Shown here: piece after piece, positions 23,867 through 37,300 of the stretch | How the letters are laid out: each line of letters opens with the position of its first letter | Position numbering within the stretch: the stretch's first letter is position 1 | NCBI RefSeq assembly: GCF_035083965.1 | Contig: NC_089729.1 | Span: forward strand, 19,021,964 to 19,085,963 | Direction of reading: 5' to 3' | DNA length: 64,000 bases | Source: Branchiostoma lanceolatum | Taxonomy: Eukaryota; Chordata; Leptocardii; Amphioxiformes; Branchiostomatidae | The notes under the pieces: model-generated | Told to the model about the DNA's origin: nothing | Database searches by the model: none | What the model saw: the letters and a program-made list of their open reading frames with translations, nothing else | Position numbers and translations under genes: made by a program

Positions 23867-24055
23867 TAGGCTCTACCAGGCTCCGCGGATCGCTGGGAAA
23901 ATAGTAGAAATCGGCCCAAAAGAGTGAAGTACCGTAGTATGCCAGGGGTAGTCCGCTATGCAGGGAAGGTCAATAGGCGACCAACAAATATTTACATGTA
24001 GCTTTCTACAATTTCTACTATTTTCCCAGCTATCCGCGGAGCCTGGTAGAGGCTA
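23867..24055. mobile_element. 189-bp MITE with 9-bp target duplication (Mutator-like)
   Basis: TAGGCTCTACCAGGCTCCGC starts a ~45-bp arm repeated inverted at the right (GCGGAGCCTGGTAGAGGCTA). AGGATTTCC is perfectly duplicated at 23858-23866 and 24056-24064. A 9-bp duplication is typical of Mutator-like elements. Confidence 0.85.
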
Positions 24056-24359
24056 AGGATTTCCCACAATGGTATTGCCATTTGGGTGCATGAACACAGC
24101 GGAACAAGAGACAACACGCAACTGTATCCACAATGGTCTCTTCTCTTTTATTAGTCTATAAGAAAATAGATTAGGTGCAGTGTTATATTTGACTATTCTC
24201 CTATTAAAACTGAAATGTTAAGTGAAGTACCAATAAATCCTGAAAGTCTGAGTAAGGAATAGAAATTTATTTGGTTAAAATTGGCCAGGTGCATTTCTAT
24301 CAAAGCATGATTTACTGAACTTGATTAAAAAGTTGCAAACTGTTTTAATTTTTTCTTAA

Positions 24360-25362
24360 CATACAAGATACTAAAATCTGCTACAGTTTACTATGATTAC
24401 ATCTAAATCAGGCCCATATATGGTCATGATCATGTAAAAAATAAACATATGTGATTATGTATATATATGATAGTGTAAAAATATTCATCATTCAGAACAT
24501 ACATTTTGATAAAATGTAAAAAATGAATCTATGTGATTCCATTAACAAAAGTTCTGTTGAAAAGACACTAGGCTGTAAGTGCACACAGTGATTTAAAACA
24601 TTCAATCATTTCCTTTGGCTTACTGATATAGCTAGAAGTGGGAAATAGTGAAGACTCTTTGATGTAGTAACTTCAGTTTGACCTTACACATGTGCCTGCT
24701 GAGACCGACTTTTGGTACAAATTTGGCACTGAACACGAGGTATTAGGTAGTAGAACTGTAACAGTTTTACCTTTTAAATCAGCCAAAAGTTGCAAACTGC
24801 TTTCACATTTTTTTAAAAGATACAAGATACTAAAGTCTGCTACAGTCTACTACGATTACATCCAAATCAGGCCCATATATGGTCATGATCATATAAGATA
24901 TCAATTCATGATAATGTAAAAATATTCATTTGATAAAATGTTTTTCCTCATCTAGTACTGAACACGAGGTTAAGTAGCACTTTGTAAGATTATAGTAGAA
25001 CCGTTTTACTTTTTGAATCAGCCAAAAGTAGCAAATTGCTTTTACATTTTTTACAAAGATACAAGATGTAAAAGTCTGCTACAGTCTACTACGATAAGAT
25101 CCAAATCAGGCCCATATATGGTCTTGATCATATAAGATATCAATACATGATAATGTAAAAATAGTCATCATACAGAACATACATTTTGATAAAATGTAGA
25201 TTTCTATTTTCCTCGTTTAGTACTGAACAGTTTAGGAAGCACTTTGTAAGAGTATTTCCTATCTTGTATGTAACATGAGGTTAGGTAGTACTTTGTAAGA
25301 GTATTTCCCTATTTTGTAAGTAACACAAGGTTACGTAGCACTTTGTAAGAGTACTTCCCCGT
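24360..25362. repeat. imperfect repeats at and beyond the EME1 3' end
   Basis: Two scales are seen. A larger unit (around 24351, 24780 and 25015) shares AGATACAAGATACTAAA, TCTGCTACAGT and CAGGCCCATATATGGTC. A ~50-bp unit with AGCACTTTGTAAGAGTA recurs at about 25236, 25286 and 25338, with a relic near 24974. The last copy includes the EME1 stop codon and final codons (EVLLQSAT). Confidence 0.75.
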
Positions 25363-28300
25363 CAGAGGAAGTGAAGAAGGTGTGAACTCTCTTGGACACC
25401 TCTGGACCGATTCGCCTGCAGGTGGCCAATACACCAGCTCCCCTTCTCACCTAAACGAGAAAAGAAGAACACATAATTACAACATTGTCTAATTCTTCGG
25501 TTCCATTTCCAATCCGGGGCTCGGCCGGGCGGCTTGTGGGATGCGATAACGCTTTGCTACGGCTCGCATTTTTGGCCCTACTCTTCTCGATAAGTGTATT
25601 GGGTTCCTTTTACGTGCAGAGGTTTGACGCTTGAGGCTTATGCCTGAAGCTCTCTCATACACGGGGCCACTGGCTTTACGTCACCATCTGAAATGACGAA
25701 TGCAATCCCTTACAACATGTCTGAGCTGGAGTCCACCCCTGGTCGAACTCTGGCTCTAGGATCCACGGAATTTGATCCAGATCGTGAAGCAGCGGGGTTG
25801 CGTTACCACACGGGCCCCAGATCGGAAATGGGAACGAAGCATTACAAGGACCTTATTTTCTTGTAAAAAAACAGAGTATACTCAATGCAAGTTGAGTCTT
25901 TATATTTCTTACCATGATGTCTTTAAGGAGCAATTGTGCCTCTTGTTCTGTAGAACACCTTTGATATGCCTGTAAACAATGAGAATTCAATAGATTAATT
26001 TCTTTAATGGCAGAAAGTTGGAGCAATTAACATGTTCATCCAGATTAAAACTTCCTTCACTGGTTATATTGATACATACTGTGATTCTTGATTTGTTAAC
26101 TGTATCTCAATTTTAGCCAATTTAATGGTCACTGGCTAACTGCTAAAATTTCATCATAGGATATATTTGATCACTAACATTTAAGACAGTGATGTTTGTT
26201 CCCACCGTGAAAATGAAGTGCTGACTGACCTACTCCATTGTCCCACAACCACTGTATTTTCCTGCCACTATTTCAAAGTGATATACAGTAAACTGTGCAA
26301 GGTAGATTTGAGGCACTTCTGAAGTGCCTAGAGGGCTGCCAAAAGCATTGAAACGTACACTGAAACAACTTTAAGGCTTCATTGAAAGTGCTTTACCAAA
26401 CTTCAATCTTAAAAATTCATCTCAACTGGAAAGTCAGAAGGGTCTAGGTAAAAACCATACAAAGAAAACAGACTGTTGGAACAAAATGAAGGAGCAGCGT
26501 CATGGACATCCATGCAACCAGGGTGACAAGATGATGATGAATGTTCTACTTCTCTATGTCATACCTGTGCCGCGAAAACGTTTGATACAGATGTTACAGA
26601 CCGGTTGATAACTTTTGGTTATCACATACTCAGGCTTCCATAGAATATCTAGGATGCACTTTTCTCAACTTAAGCCGCATTTCGCATTGAAATGTGTGTT
26701 TTCTCGGGTGGGTATGACATAGATAAAGTACAACACGGTGTATTCCTCATCACCTTCGGTCCATTAACCCTCCCGTGGGTTGGACCGCCCTCTGGCCTAA
26801 AGGCGATCCTACAGTACCTGTGGTCCGAGGCTGGAACCTCGGATGATACGAAATACCCCATGTTGTATGATTTTATAAATTTGACTTTAAGGAGCATGAC
26901 CTTACAAAAAATGACCTTAATCCTTAAACCTATAGCTACAGTGGCTAGGTGCCAATTGTTACCTGAAGCAGCAGCTGAGGTGAGGGGTACTCAGCCACAA
27001 TGGCTGCAGACATCTCTGCACTCACATTCCTCATCTGCTCAATGTGTTTTGACCACACCTTCAGCAGGCCACGCCCATCCTTGTCCACCTTCACACTGCT
27101 ACCACTCGTCTCAATGTGAAATGAGAAGCTTGATTGTTCTCTGAGCCGTCTGTGGTCAAAAAGAGAATGTAGCATGAAGAGCATTACATACACATGTTAT
27201 CATCTCCTACCTGCCCTTGGGTAGGCCTTAGGCATGTAGGTACAGCTCGAAATACTGGGTGCCTGTGTAATATAGTGCATATCAAATATGTGTAAGCAGA
27301 TGTGTGTAGGCAGAGGACTCCCTTTAGCTTACGGAGAAATGGACATGGAGTATGACTAAGGCTGTGCAAGGCCGTGCAATACGGCACAAGGTTGTCCATT
27401 CCACCTGAGACTTGCTACTTCCTTCATCATGTCCCTTTGTGATTTGTCTTGTGACTCAGTCTGTCAGGGAGGATGTCTATTGTCACATATAAAATGAGTA
27501 ACCGAGTGTGTTAAGCAAGACAGACTGGGATAAGGATAGAGAGGAGAGGACATGCAGAGTGACTTGGAATAAAGATCTGTCCCATCGGCCACGGCAACAA
27601 CTGGAGTCTGTCTTCACTTTCCACCGGAGAAACTCTCTCTGCTATTTCCTTCAACACGTGTGCACCTTGGTGCACCCAAAATTGGAGCTGTGCACCTAAT
27701 TTTGGACTGTGGGTGCACCAGTGCACCTACAATGTACATGTAGATATTCTTATAGAGTAAAGGTGCTATTGTACACTAGTGTACAGCTACAGCATGTTCT
27801 TGAAATCTAGCAAAAATATACAAATTTAATTTTGTTGAACATTGATTTATGTCATACCTGGTCCTGATTATACGGGTGTTCCGGACCGTATGATAACTTT
27901 TGAGTATCATATGAGGTTCTAGAGTTGTATCACACAGGCTTCCATAGAATATTTCGAATGCATTTCGAGCATGCCTGTTGCGCCGCCGTCGAAAGTGCGA
28001 ATAGCGGATTCGGAGGTTAGAATCAATGTTGTTACAGTTTTGTGTTCGAGGACACAAAACTCCCTCAATTTCGCAATCGAAATGTGTGTTTGTTCGGGTG
28101 GGTATGACATAAATAAAATACAACACGGTGTATTCCACATCACCCTCGGTTCCAGCCCTCCAGGGGTCGGATCGCCCTCCGGCCTAGGGCGATCCGACCC
28201 TAAAATAATTTTCATTTTAATTTGAAAAAAAAAAAAAAACACAAAGTACATAACACTTCAATGAAATCTTGGTGAATTGTAATTCTTAAAACAACTGTGT

Positions 28301-31300
28301 TGCTTACTTGAACGGGGCTTCTGCCACAGCTTTGGAGTACATCCTCACTAAGTCAGCCATTTCCTGTGGTTCCTCCAACAGCTTAACATTGACACTTTGC
28401 CACAACTGGAGATCCACAAGAACCTGAGAACACAACATGGCTATCAGTTACAGTAACATACAATGTTTTAAGAATGCCTGAATATTTCTAAAAAGTTCAT
28501 TTGGCCAAAGCAAGTGTTTGAACTCAAATCTGATACAGAAAACAGATTGAAGTAACTGTTGCTTCGTACAGATCAAGGGTTTTGTTGTGCAGATTTGAGT
28601 AATCATAGTCTAAGACATCTTATTCTATGTCATGACACCATATTTCGGAAAAAGGCTGCAATACAAGATCTCTATCCTAACTTAGCATTAACAATGTATG
28701 GTAATGTTCCTTTTCAGTTATAATGCTCATATGCATGAGCATATTTCTGGCAGAATTTCGAAATACATTAATTAAAGAGAATTAAAAATATTCCGTACAA
28801 ATCAACAAATCAATTTCTTTCATTACCTCATCTACTTCCCTTCTTGAAATGTTACGTTCTTTCTTCCTTTTCTTTTTCTTCTTCTCCTTGCTCTCCTCAG
28901 TCATCACATTGTTGTTTTGGACTTTACCGGTATCCCTGAACTGTTTTTGAGGTACATGTAGGGCGCTGAAATGCAAAATGAAAAATTCATCATTATTTTG
29001 ATCTTAATAAAAGTATTTTTCCAAAAAGTTCTATACTGGTCAATAGTGCAGTACTTTTTTTTATTTTTTAAGTATACGCACAGACAAATTTGTAGAACTG
29101 AAATATAAAGTCTAAAATCTTAAAGAAAGTATGCATCCCTTTTCCACTGGTCTTGAACACATTTTTAGCAGGATACATTCAAATTTATTGCCTTCCTTCT
29201 CTTTTCTCCAGGTAATTTTGCTAAAATCAAGGACCAAAGCGGTAACACAACTCCGCTGCTTTGCCATCTGGATCAAATTCCGTGGATCCTAGGGCCCAAG
29301 TTCGATCCTAGGGGCCAACTCCAGCTCAGACATGTTGTAAGGGATTGCATTCGTCATTTCGGATGGTGACCTGAAGCCGGCGGCCCCATGTATGAGGAAG
29401 CTACAGGCATTTAAGCCTCAAGCGTCAAACCTCTGCATGTAAAAGAACCCAACACACTTAACAAGAGTAGGAGTGACCTGGTGTGCTTGGCCAAAAACAA
29501 GAGCTGTAGCGAAGCCGCATTGAACTACCACTATAGTAAGTACTAGCTACTTGAAAAAGCAACATACTTCACCTTAAATGAGGATGCCTTGAAACGAAAC
29601 AAGCAGGGACTTCTTATAATGCCATTCCTTATATCCATAAAAGATTCTCTTGTTTACCCTGCTGGCATCATCTCTGCAAACTTGAGAATTGCCTAGGACA
29701 AGTTACAAACGTCTCAAATTGGCAGGTATTGTTGGGTTCCTGGCTTGATTGAGCAAGGGTTTGAGGTTCTCTTAAATTTGTCCTGGCAATAATCTCAAAT
29801 AAGGTACCCATCATGACTTTCACTACCAACATGGAGATAAGAGTCAGAAGCAAACAGCAACAAGTGTCTGCAACGATATGTACAGGCGTCTGACCTGGCT
29901 TGGCCATGCTACAAGGCTCGCGCCTGGCAAACCAAGTCCTGCAGTGGAACCCACAAGAGAAGAGATGCAGAGGTTGCCCTAGGATGAATTACAAACATGC
30001 GATAGAAGAGAGACTTCAAAACAGTCAACCCGAACTGGAGGGATGTAAGGGGGATGGGTGCTGACCGAACCTGCTGGGCCAACTTAACTGCCTCAGTGTT
30101 GGACGACACAGGAGCCCCTATATGTAAGTAAGTCTGTGACTTTGGTAATGACTTGTGATGCCTTTTGAATTTTGAAATTCTTAAAAAGAGCATACTTTAT
30201 TCGAGAAAATCTGGCTTAAAACTGTAAGTACATTCCAATGATTATTTATATGCATCAAAGTTTAACTCGTCTTTCACACTTACATGAACTCCAAGTGCTT
30301 TTCCAGCCCTAGCACTATCAGAGTAACTTTCTTCCTTGGATATCTGGTTTTCACCCCATGGACATATGACTGCAAAGTCTCATGGTTCTCATGGTATCCT
30401 TGCTGCTTCTGCATGAGATACAACAAAACATGTCATCTAAGTCATAGTGTCACAAATGCAGGGTTCTTATAATTTTTTCAGAGCAACTGGCTCTCCCATC
30501 CACGTGCAGCCCCATCCGGGCCCCATATGATGGGGAATAAAAGACGCTAAATTGAACAGATAAAGATTATGAAGGGTTCTAGACTTCTAGTGTTCTCCTC
30601 AGAAAGACCCCCCCCCCCCCCCCATGCTGGTTTAAAAACAGATGAGTGAAGAGCATAGGGGGTGCAAATCACAACTATAATGCTGGCAAGAGCACTGAAA
30701 TGTTTGCTGTAATCAAATTATTACAGCATGTTCCCTAATACTCCCCACACAACAGGAGTGACTCATACTTTTTTAAATCCCATTTCTGCATGTCCTTACC
30801 TGTTTGTAGTTATACACCAGACGTACGAAGTCATCAACAGGAACATACACCAGGGTCTCATCTTCTTCTGTGTCTTTGGTACTGACAGAACCAAGCTGCA
30901 ACATAGGAGTAATTTTCGTTGATAAAAATCAAGACACTTTGAGGCCTGAAAGACATACAAAAAGTACAAATGCAACAAGGCTCAAAATACACGGTACATG
31001 ACTTGTTCAATTTTGTGCACCCGAAATTGGAGCTGTGCACCTAATTTTTGACTATTGGTGAGCCAGTGTACCTAAACATCTGTGAAGGGTTAAGTACAGT
31101 TTTGCACTATATTGTACACTACTATACAGCATATTCTTGACATCTAGGTGTTGGAAAGAAATAAGATAACCTTTGTTGAATCACTTGCTTAGGACTTTTT
31201 ATGTTGCCATAGAACTCCAGTTAATTAGTCTTATGTACTGCTGGTGCAATGGCCTAGTGGGTAGAGTGTTCGCCTTGCACACAGTAGGTTGTGAGTTCGA

Positions 31301-34300
31301 TCCCCGGTCGGGTCATACAAAAGACTCTAAAAATGGTACATACTGCTTTCTTTGCATTTGGGAAAACAGTATGGAAGTTTAAAACACACATCACTACCAG
31401 CGCATCAGCCCCCTGCTGTAGTGACCGAAGGGCTACAGAAATGGAGATGGCGCCACCCAATGGCATATGCATCTTTCAAGACGTCTGGGATACTAATTGC
31501 ACCCAACAATGCACTTTTAGGTTAGGTGCCACCACTAACTTTTAGGTTAGGTGCCCACAAATGAATTTCGAGCCCTAATACATACCATGTATTGCAATGG
31601 TGGCCCACGTCAGCCACAGGCAAAGAAAAAGGGTCATGGGTTGCTTGCATACCCTACCCTACATGTATGTACAGACTTTGCTCACAACAAACTAACCTGT
31701 GCATCTTCTCCAAAGTCATGTCGAGTGACAGTTCTCCTCCAGGTGACACTATAAGGGACTGGCTGGTCCACTATCTGGACTTTGCATCCTGACTCAACTA
31801 CAGGGCACAGAATCCAGTCTCCACACTCAGACGCTAGTTGTCTATCAAGAACCACTGTGATGTACTGACAACAGGAGAGAGAAAACATAAAAACTCATTG
31901 TAGATAAAGGAAAGCTACACAAAAAATTAAAAATCCACCATGCTATGCTTAATATATTCCATAGCAAAGTTCTTATTTCAAGACAGTTGTTTCATATAAG
32001 GCCGTCATAGTTCTTTGATTTTCCTCTGATTGCAACTTATGCCGTGCTAACGCCTTCTCACCTGATAATTGAATTATATGACGTCAGTGTTCTAGATTTT
32101 TCACCTGATGATTGAATTACATGACGTAAGTGTTCAGTGTACCATAATTTTTAGGTGAGAAGGCACCAGCACGGCAAAAGTTGCAAACGGTACTACGTGG
32201 AAAATCGAAGCACTATGACGGACTTATGTGAAACAACTTGAAGTAAGGCTTTGGAAAATATAATCTGTCTTAACCCTATCCAGACTGGGGGGGGGGGGGG
32301 CTAAAAGTGCCCGCACCAACTTTGACATCGTATTACTGCCAAACGATGTATGCTAGGACAACCAAACTTGGTGACTTTTCCTAAAATTTTGTTGGCAACA
32401 ATTTTATAATAATGGTTCAAGTTTATCATTTTTTCATGTTGCCATGGCAACGGGTTTCTGACTGGCATTTTATGCAAAAATCATTAATATTTTGAAAACA
32501 ACGATATTTCTCGGGTTTTCTTGCACAACTACACTAGTTTTCCTTCATGTATAACATAACATGTAATTAGACTTAACTTTCCTGATTTAATATTCATAAT
32601 TTATGCTAATTTCGTGACGTAATCAGCCAAAATCCAAGATGGCGGACTATATCACTATTTCAGGTATCAGCAGGCTTTTTCGTCCTTAAAATCGTCAATA
32701 CCTGACATTTTCTTTATCAGAAACATTCAGATTAACATTTTTAGTCTATTTTCAGCGTCCTTTGGGGTCATAAGTGGAAAAAAAGGATTTTTAAAATTTC
32801 AAAATGGCCGATCCAAGATGGCGGATCCCAAGAGATCGCTAACAACAAATGACGCCATTCTGTGACGTCATTTTGCGTCAACGTATCTACCATTAATATT
32901 GACGTTGTATGTCTTTGCATACCTTAAAATGAATAATACAAACCGTTTTGTTTAATTCCTTTAGATATTACGGGAATTCCCTATTTAGCCAATAAAATCA
33001 CATTGATGACGTCATAATTACGTCATATCACGTCATAACGTCACCAAAATTACAAGAATTATAAAACTTGACGTGAATATCACTCCCTACAAATTTGGTG
33101 ATGATACATCATACCGTTCGGAAATTATGAGGGGGGGTCCCCCCCCAGTCCCAGATATACCAAAAAAGCCCAGTCTGGATAGGGTTAAGCAATAATAGCA
33201 TAGTAGGATTTTCAATTTTGTTTGTAGCTTTCCTTTAACACACACTATGATGTAAGATATATGTCTTCACCATGAATAGCCGATCATATGAAGACGGAAT
33301 ATCATTTTATTTGGTAATGTATCCCTGGTGACATTGAATGCTTCTAACTGATGATTTCATCATACTTAAATACTGCAAAATGCAGAAATGTTTGCAGTGG
33401 TTTTATGCTTGCAGTTTTCATGGTTTACTAAGCTCTTTGCTGCAAACTTACATGTAAACCCACAGCAAAATTTTTTCCCTCCTACGTTCTCATAATAACT
33501 CTGGTCTCACACACAAATTTAAAACCACGGTAACCGCAAACAATCCATTTTCTCCCTAACGTGAAATTGAAACCATGCAAACTTAAATGCACATTTACTG
33601 GTAACAGTACCTTTAAACATTCTCCAGGCCTCATCCTTTTGATGGCTTCTTTTTCTGCCTGTAAAACAGCAAGGAAGAACATGTTCTCAAAACTAATGGC
33701 GGTTATACCGACTATATAGATACAGATACAAGTATCGGCTCATTTGTACAGCGTTTGCCGATTTTTAGCGCACCTTCTTAGTCAACTTGTCGAGGATTTT
33801 TTACCAAATTTGGTGCAGTTATCCGGCATTGGTGACAATGCGCCGTGCAGATATGCAGAGTCACTAACAATGCAGAGAATAGGAACCGTTTTGGAAATTT
33901 GGTGCAATTAAATGGAATGTGCGTTTATCCGGGGTGCAATTAAGTGGCTTCGTGTGTACTATACATGATGTCAAGAAAATCCTCTATGGTAAACATATTA
34001 CCCGTTTCTTTGCTGCTTCCATCTCCTTCATTTTCTTCTTTGTTCCTCTCTCTTGTTCCTTCCCTCCCTTTTTTCTCTGCCTTTCCTGCTCCTTCCCCTG
34101 CTTCTTTAACTAAGAAAAATATAAAAATATCAAAAGCCAGATTAGATGAGAAATATTTGTTTCAATAAAATCTAATCAAAAGCTTTGAAATCAAGAATTT
34201 CATCATCTCTTTTTTCAAATACTGGAATTTACTTCATCTTCATGGTAGCAAATTTTCACGTTGTAAGGAAAATTGACATTTTCACTGAACTTAAACTTCA

Positions 34301-37300
34301 CGATGGTGGTAAGTGATTTACAGAACGGATGTGTGATGGAATCATAAATAATAACAACAGTTTTTTTTCAGTCAGAGATGATAAGTTCATGGTACAGAGG
34401 TGACTGTGAAAACCGTGAACATAAAGTTACAGTGAAAGAAACAAGACTTACAGTAAAAAAAATATGTAAGGTCTACAAATTTATAGATATTTTATAAAAT
34501 TCTGACCAAAGCTTGTCTTTTCCTTTCTTGAATCTCCTCAGGACTCTTTCTCTTTCCTTTGTTCTTGGAGCCTTGAGGGTCTGCCTCATCCTTTCTTTGA
34601 CTGCTACAAGTCAAACCACTTTCTCCAATCTTCACAATATCCCTCAGGATGGCACTTCTCGGTTCAGGAGTTACAGTGCTTGACTTGCCAGTTGTCTTAG
34701 AGCCTCTTTCATCTGATGAGCAACATTTTGTTGAGCTTTTGTCATTTGCAGATGCTACTCTTGCTGGTTGGGAGGAAATGCTGGATGCTACTCTGGCTAG
34801 TTTGGAGTCGTATGAGAGAGGCCTTTTCCATTCATCCTCTGCATCACTGGCACAGTAGCTACTATCACTGTCACTAGAGATGGTGTTGACAGAGGAGGCC
34901 ATAGGAATTTTCCACGAGAAAGCCTTCTTAACACTTGGCTTAGCTTCTTCTCTTTGAAGCTTTCTTGGAGGAGTTGGATCATCTTCTGATTCCGAGCTCG
35001 ACAGGTCCTTTAATTTTGCATGTCTTTTGAATGGATTGCACTTCAAGTTCATGTTCATTGGGGATGATTTCGAGCCCACTGATACTACATCATCAGCAAA
35101 ATAGTCACTGGACTTGGAGGGTGAGTTGTCACCTTTCTTCTCTGTGGACTCAGTGGAGTTTACTGCATGTCTCTTGTTTCCTGTCAATGCATCAATGCTA
35201 GCGTTAACTAAAGGTTTATCCTGTTTCGTTGGGACCACATGTTTCTTGCTCTTGAAATGCCTGCAAACAATGAAGCATGCTGTAAGTAGTGCTACATACC
35301 TAAACGAAACATCAGGTACAGGGTACTAGGTTCTTACCGCCAAACTCCCTTGGCCTTGCTATCAGTACTGTGTACTGGTACGCAGCACTAGCTGTAAGTT
35401 CTAAAATCATACTTGCATACTTTGTTTCCTGACAATAGTGACATTCTGTTAACATAGCATTTAGTGAAAACTTTTATATCAAATATAGAGCATTTCAAAA
35501 GATGTCTAATGTTATCATAATAAGGAGTTACATGTAACTGACAGGCTATGGAATTTGCCAGAATCACTAAAGTATTTCCTCAGTTAATTTCTATGATAAC
35601 AACGTCAGTCAAGGGGGCAGATTATAGCAATCTTTCACACAATCACAAATAAGAATGTGCAGTAAATGAAGTTGCAATAAATAAACAATGGAATTTTACT
35701 AGAGTAACCTGACATTATAAGCTAGTTCACAGTTTCTACTACGCATGTGCAACAAAGGTGAAGGCCCTCGAGACGTATTTAAAACCCGCCTGGGCGTTGT
35801 TATGCAAATCGAGATGAGTACTGTTTACAAGCCGGGAGTCTTGACACTTTTGACACCGCACATGCGTATTAGCAACTGTGAACTACTCTCATCTCCCAAA
35901 TAAACATACCCCCCGGAATAAACATACCCCCCGGACAAATCTTCAAAATCTAATAAACGTACCCCCCGGAATAAACATACCCCCCGGAAAATGACCAAAT
36001 TGACACGTAAACTGTGTCCATGCTACTTCTGTCCTAAGCAGGTAGGTTCTTTTTATTCATTTATGACTGATTTATCTATTCAGATTTACCACATTTGTGG
36101 AAAGATTAGTCGCCAAACTTCTCAACTTCACTTGGATGGGCAACACCTTCAGAGTCTACTCTTTTTTCACACAAATGTATCAGCATTTAGAACTTGAACA
36201 GAAAATTATGATATCCTGAATATATGCTCAGTAAAAGAATTGCTTATTTGTAAAAGCCGTATAGACAGGACGAACTATGACATGTCTATGATGTTATTTT
36301 TTTAATATCTCAACTTGCCATTTATCGTGTTATGCATTGCATGTAGAAACAGATTTGTAAACTGTATGCTTTTCATAAATAATGTTAAGGACATTACCAT
36401 ATATTGTCCTTGGTTGTGTCGTTGCAATCCAAATAATTTCAAATCCAAAAATTACCCTTTTATGTAGAAAAGAAAACTTTCATTTTGAGAGACTAAATTG
36501 TCAACAAATTTGTTGTTTAGATACAGAAACCACAAGCTTGTACAATGTTGCCAAAAACCACAGGGTTCTCATGTTGCACATCAAAGCCTGAGCTAGACGG
36601 AGCGGCGTCAGAACAAGCCCTCCCAGACAGTAAGGGGCGGGGCTAACAGAAGCTACAGGCAAACTTCTTGGAAAGCCCTGGCATTCTCTCTGTAGGGGAG
36701 CAATCTTTTTAAAAGCATTTTTTATGTAATAATAACCGTGACTAGATTGCAATTTAATTGTGTATAGACTTTATTTTACAAAATTCTCTTTGTTGAAACT
36801 CTATACAGTTTGGTCTAAGGCAAAGGAGTTTTATTTGTAGATCCAAAAAAAAAAAGTGTCCCCTTCGTCGAGGTGAGCTCTTCCATGCAAGAGAAGCTTT
36901 CCCACGGACTCACGGCCGTGCGTCTTTACTGTGGCGATTTTCGAAGGACTAAATGTTCATGTTTGTGGTAGGATTGAAACCTTTTGGTATATTTTGAAAG
37001 TGATTATACAGTTGTTAATACTAAGACACAATTTTTACGTGGTGTTTTTAAATTGTCAAAGTTTTGGCTCCTTGATCTCACGTGAGTAATCTTACATGCG
37101 TACTTGAAACAGACGGTGCGCTGCTGGCATATTCATGTAATTTGTTTTCTGATCAGCGTGCTATGATTTACGATGTAAATAGAGACTGTCAAAGTTGTGT
37201 ATATGAAAAATACATTTCAAAACTTCAGTGTGCCGTCTTATTTTCCCCTAATAACAACGTTTAATTTGTAGCAAGATCGACCGATGTGTAACGTTAAGTA

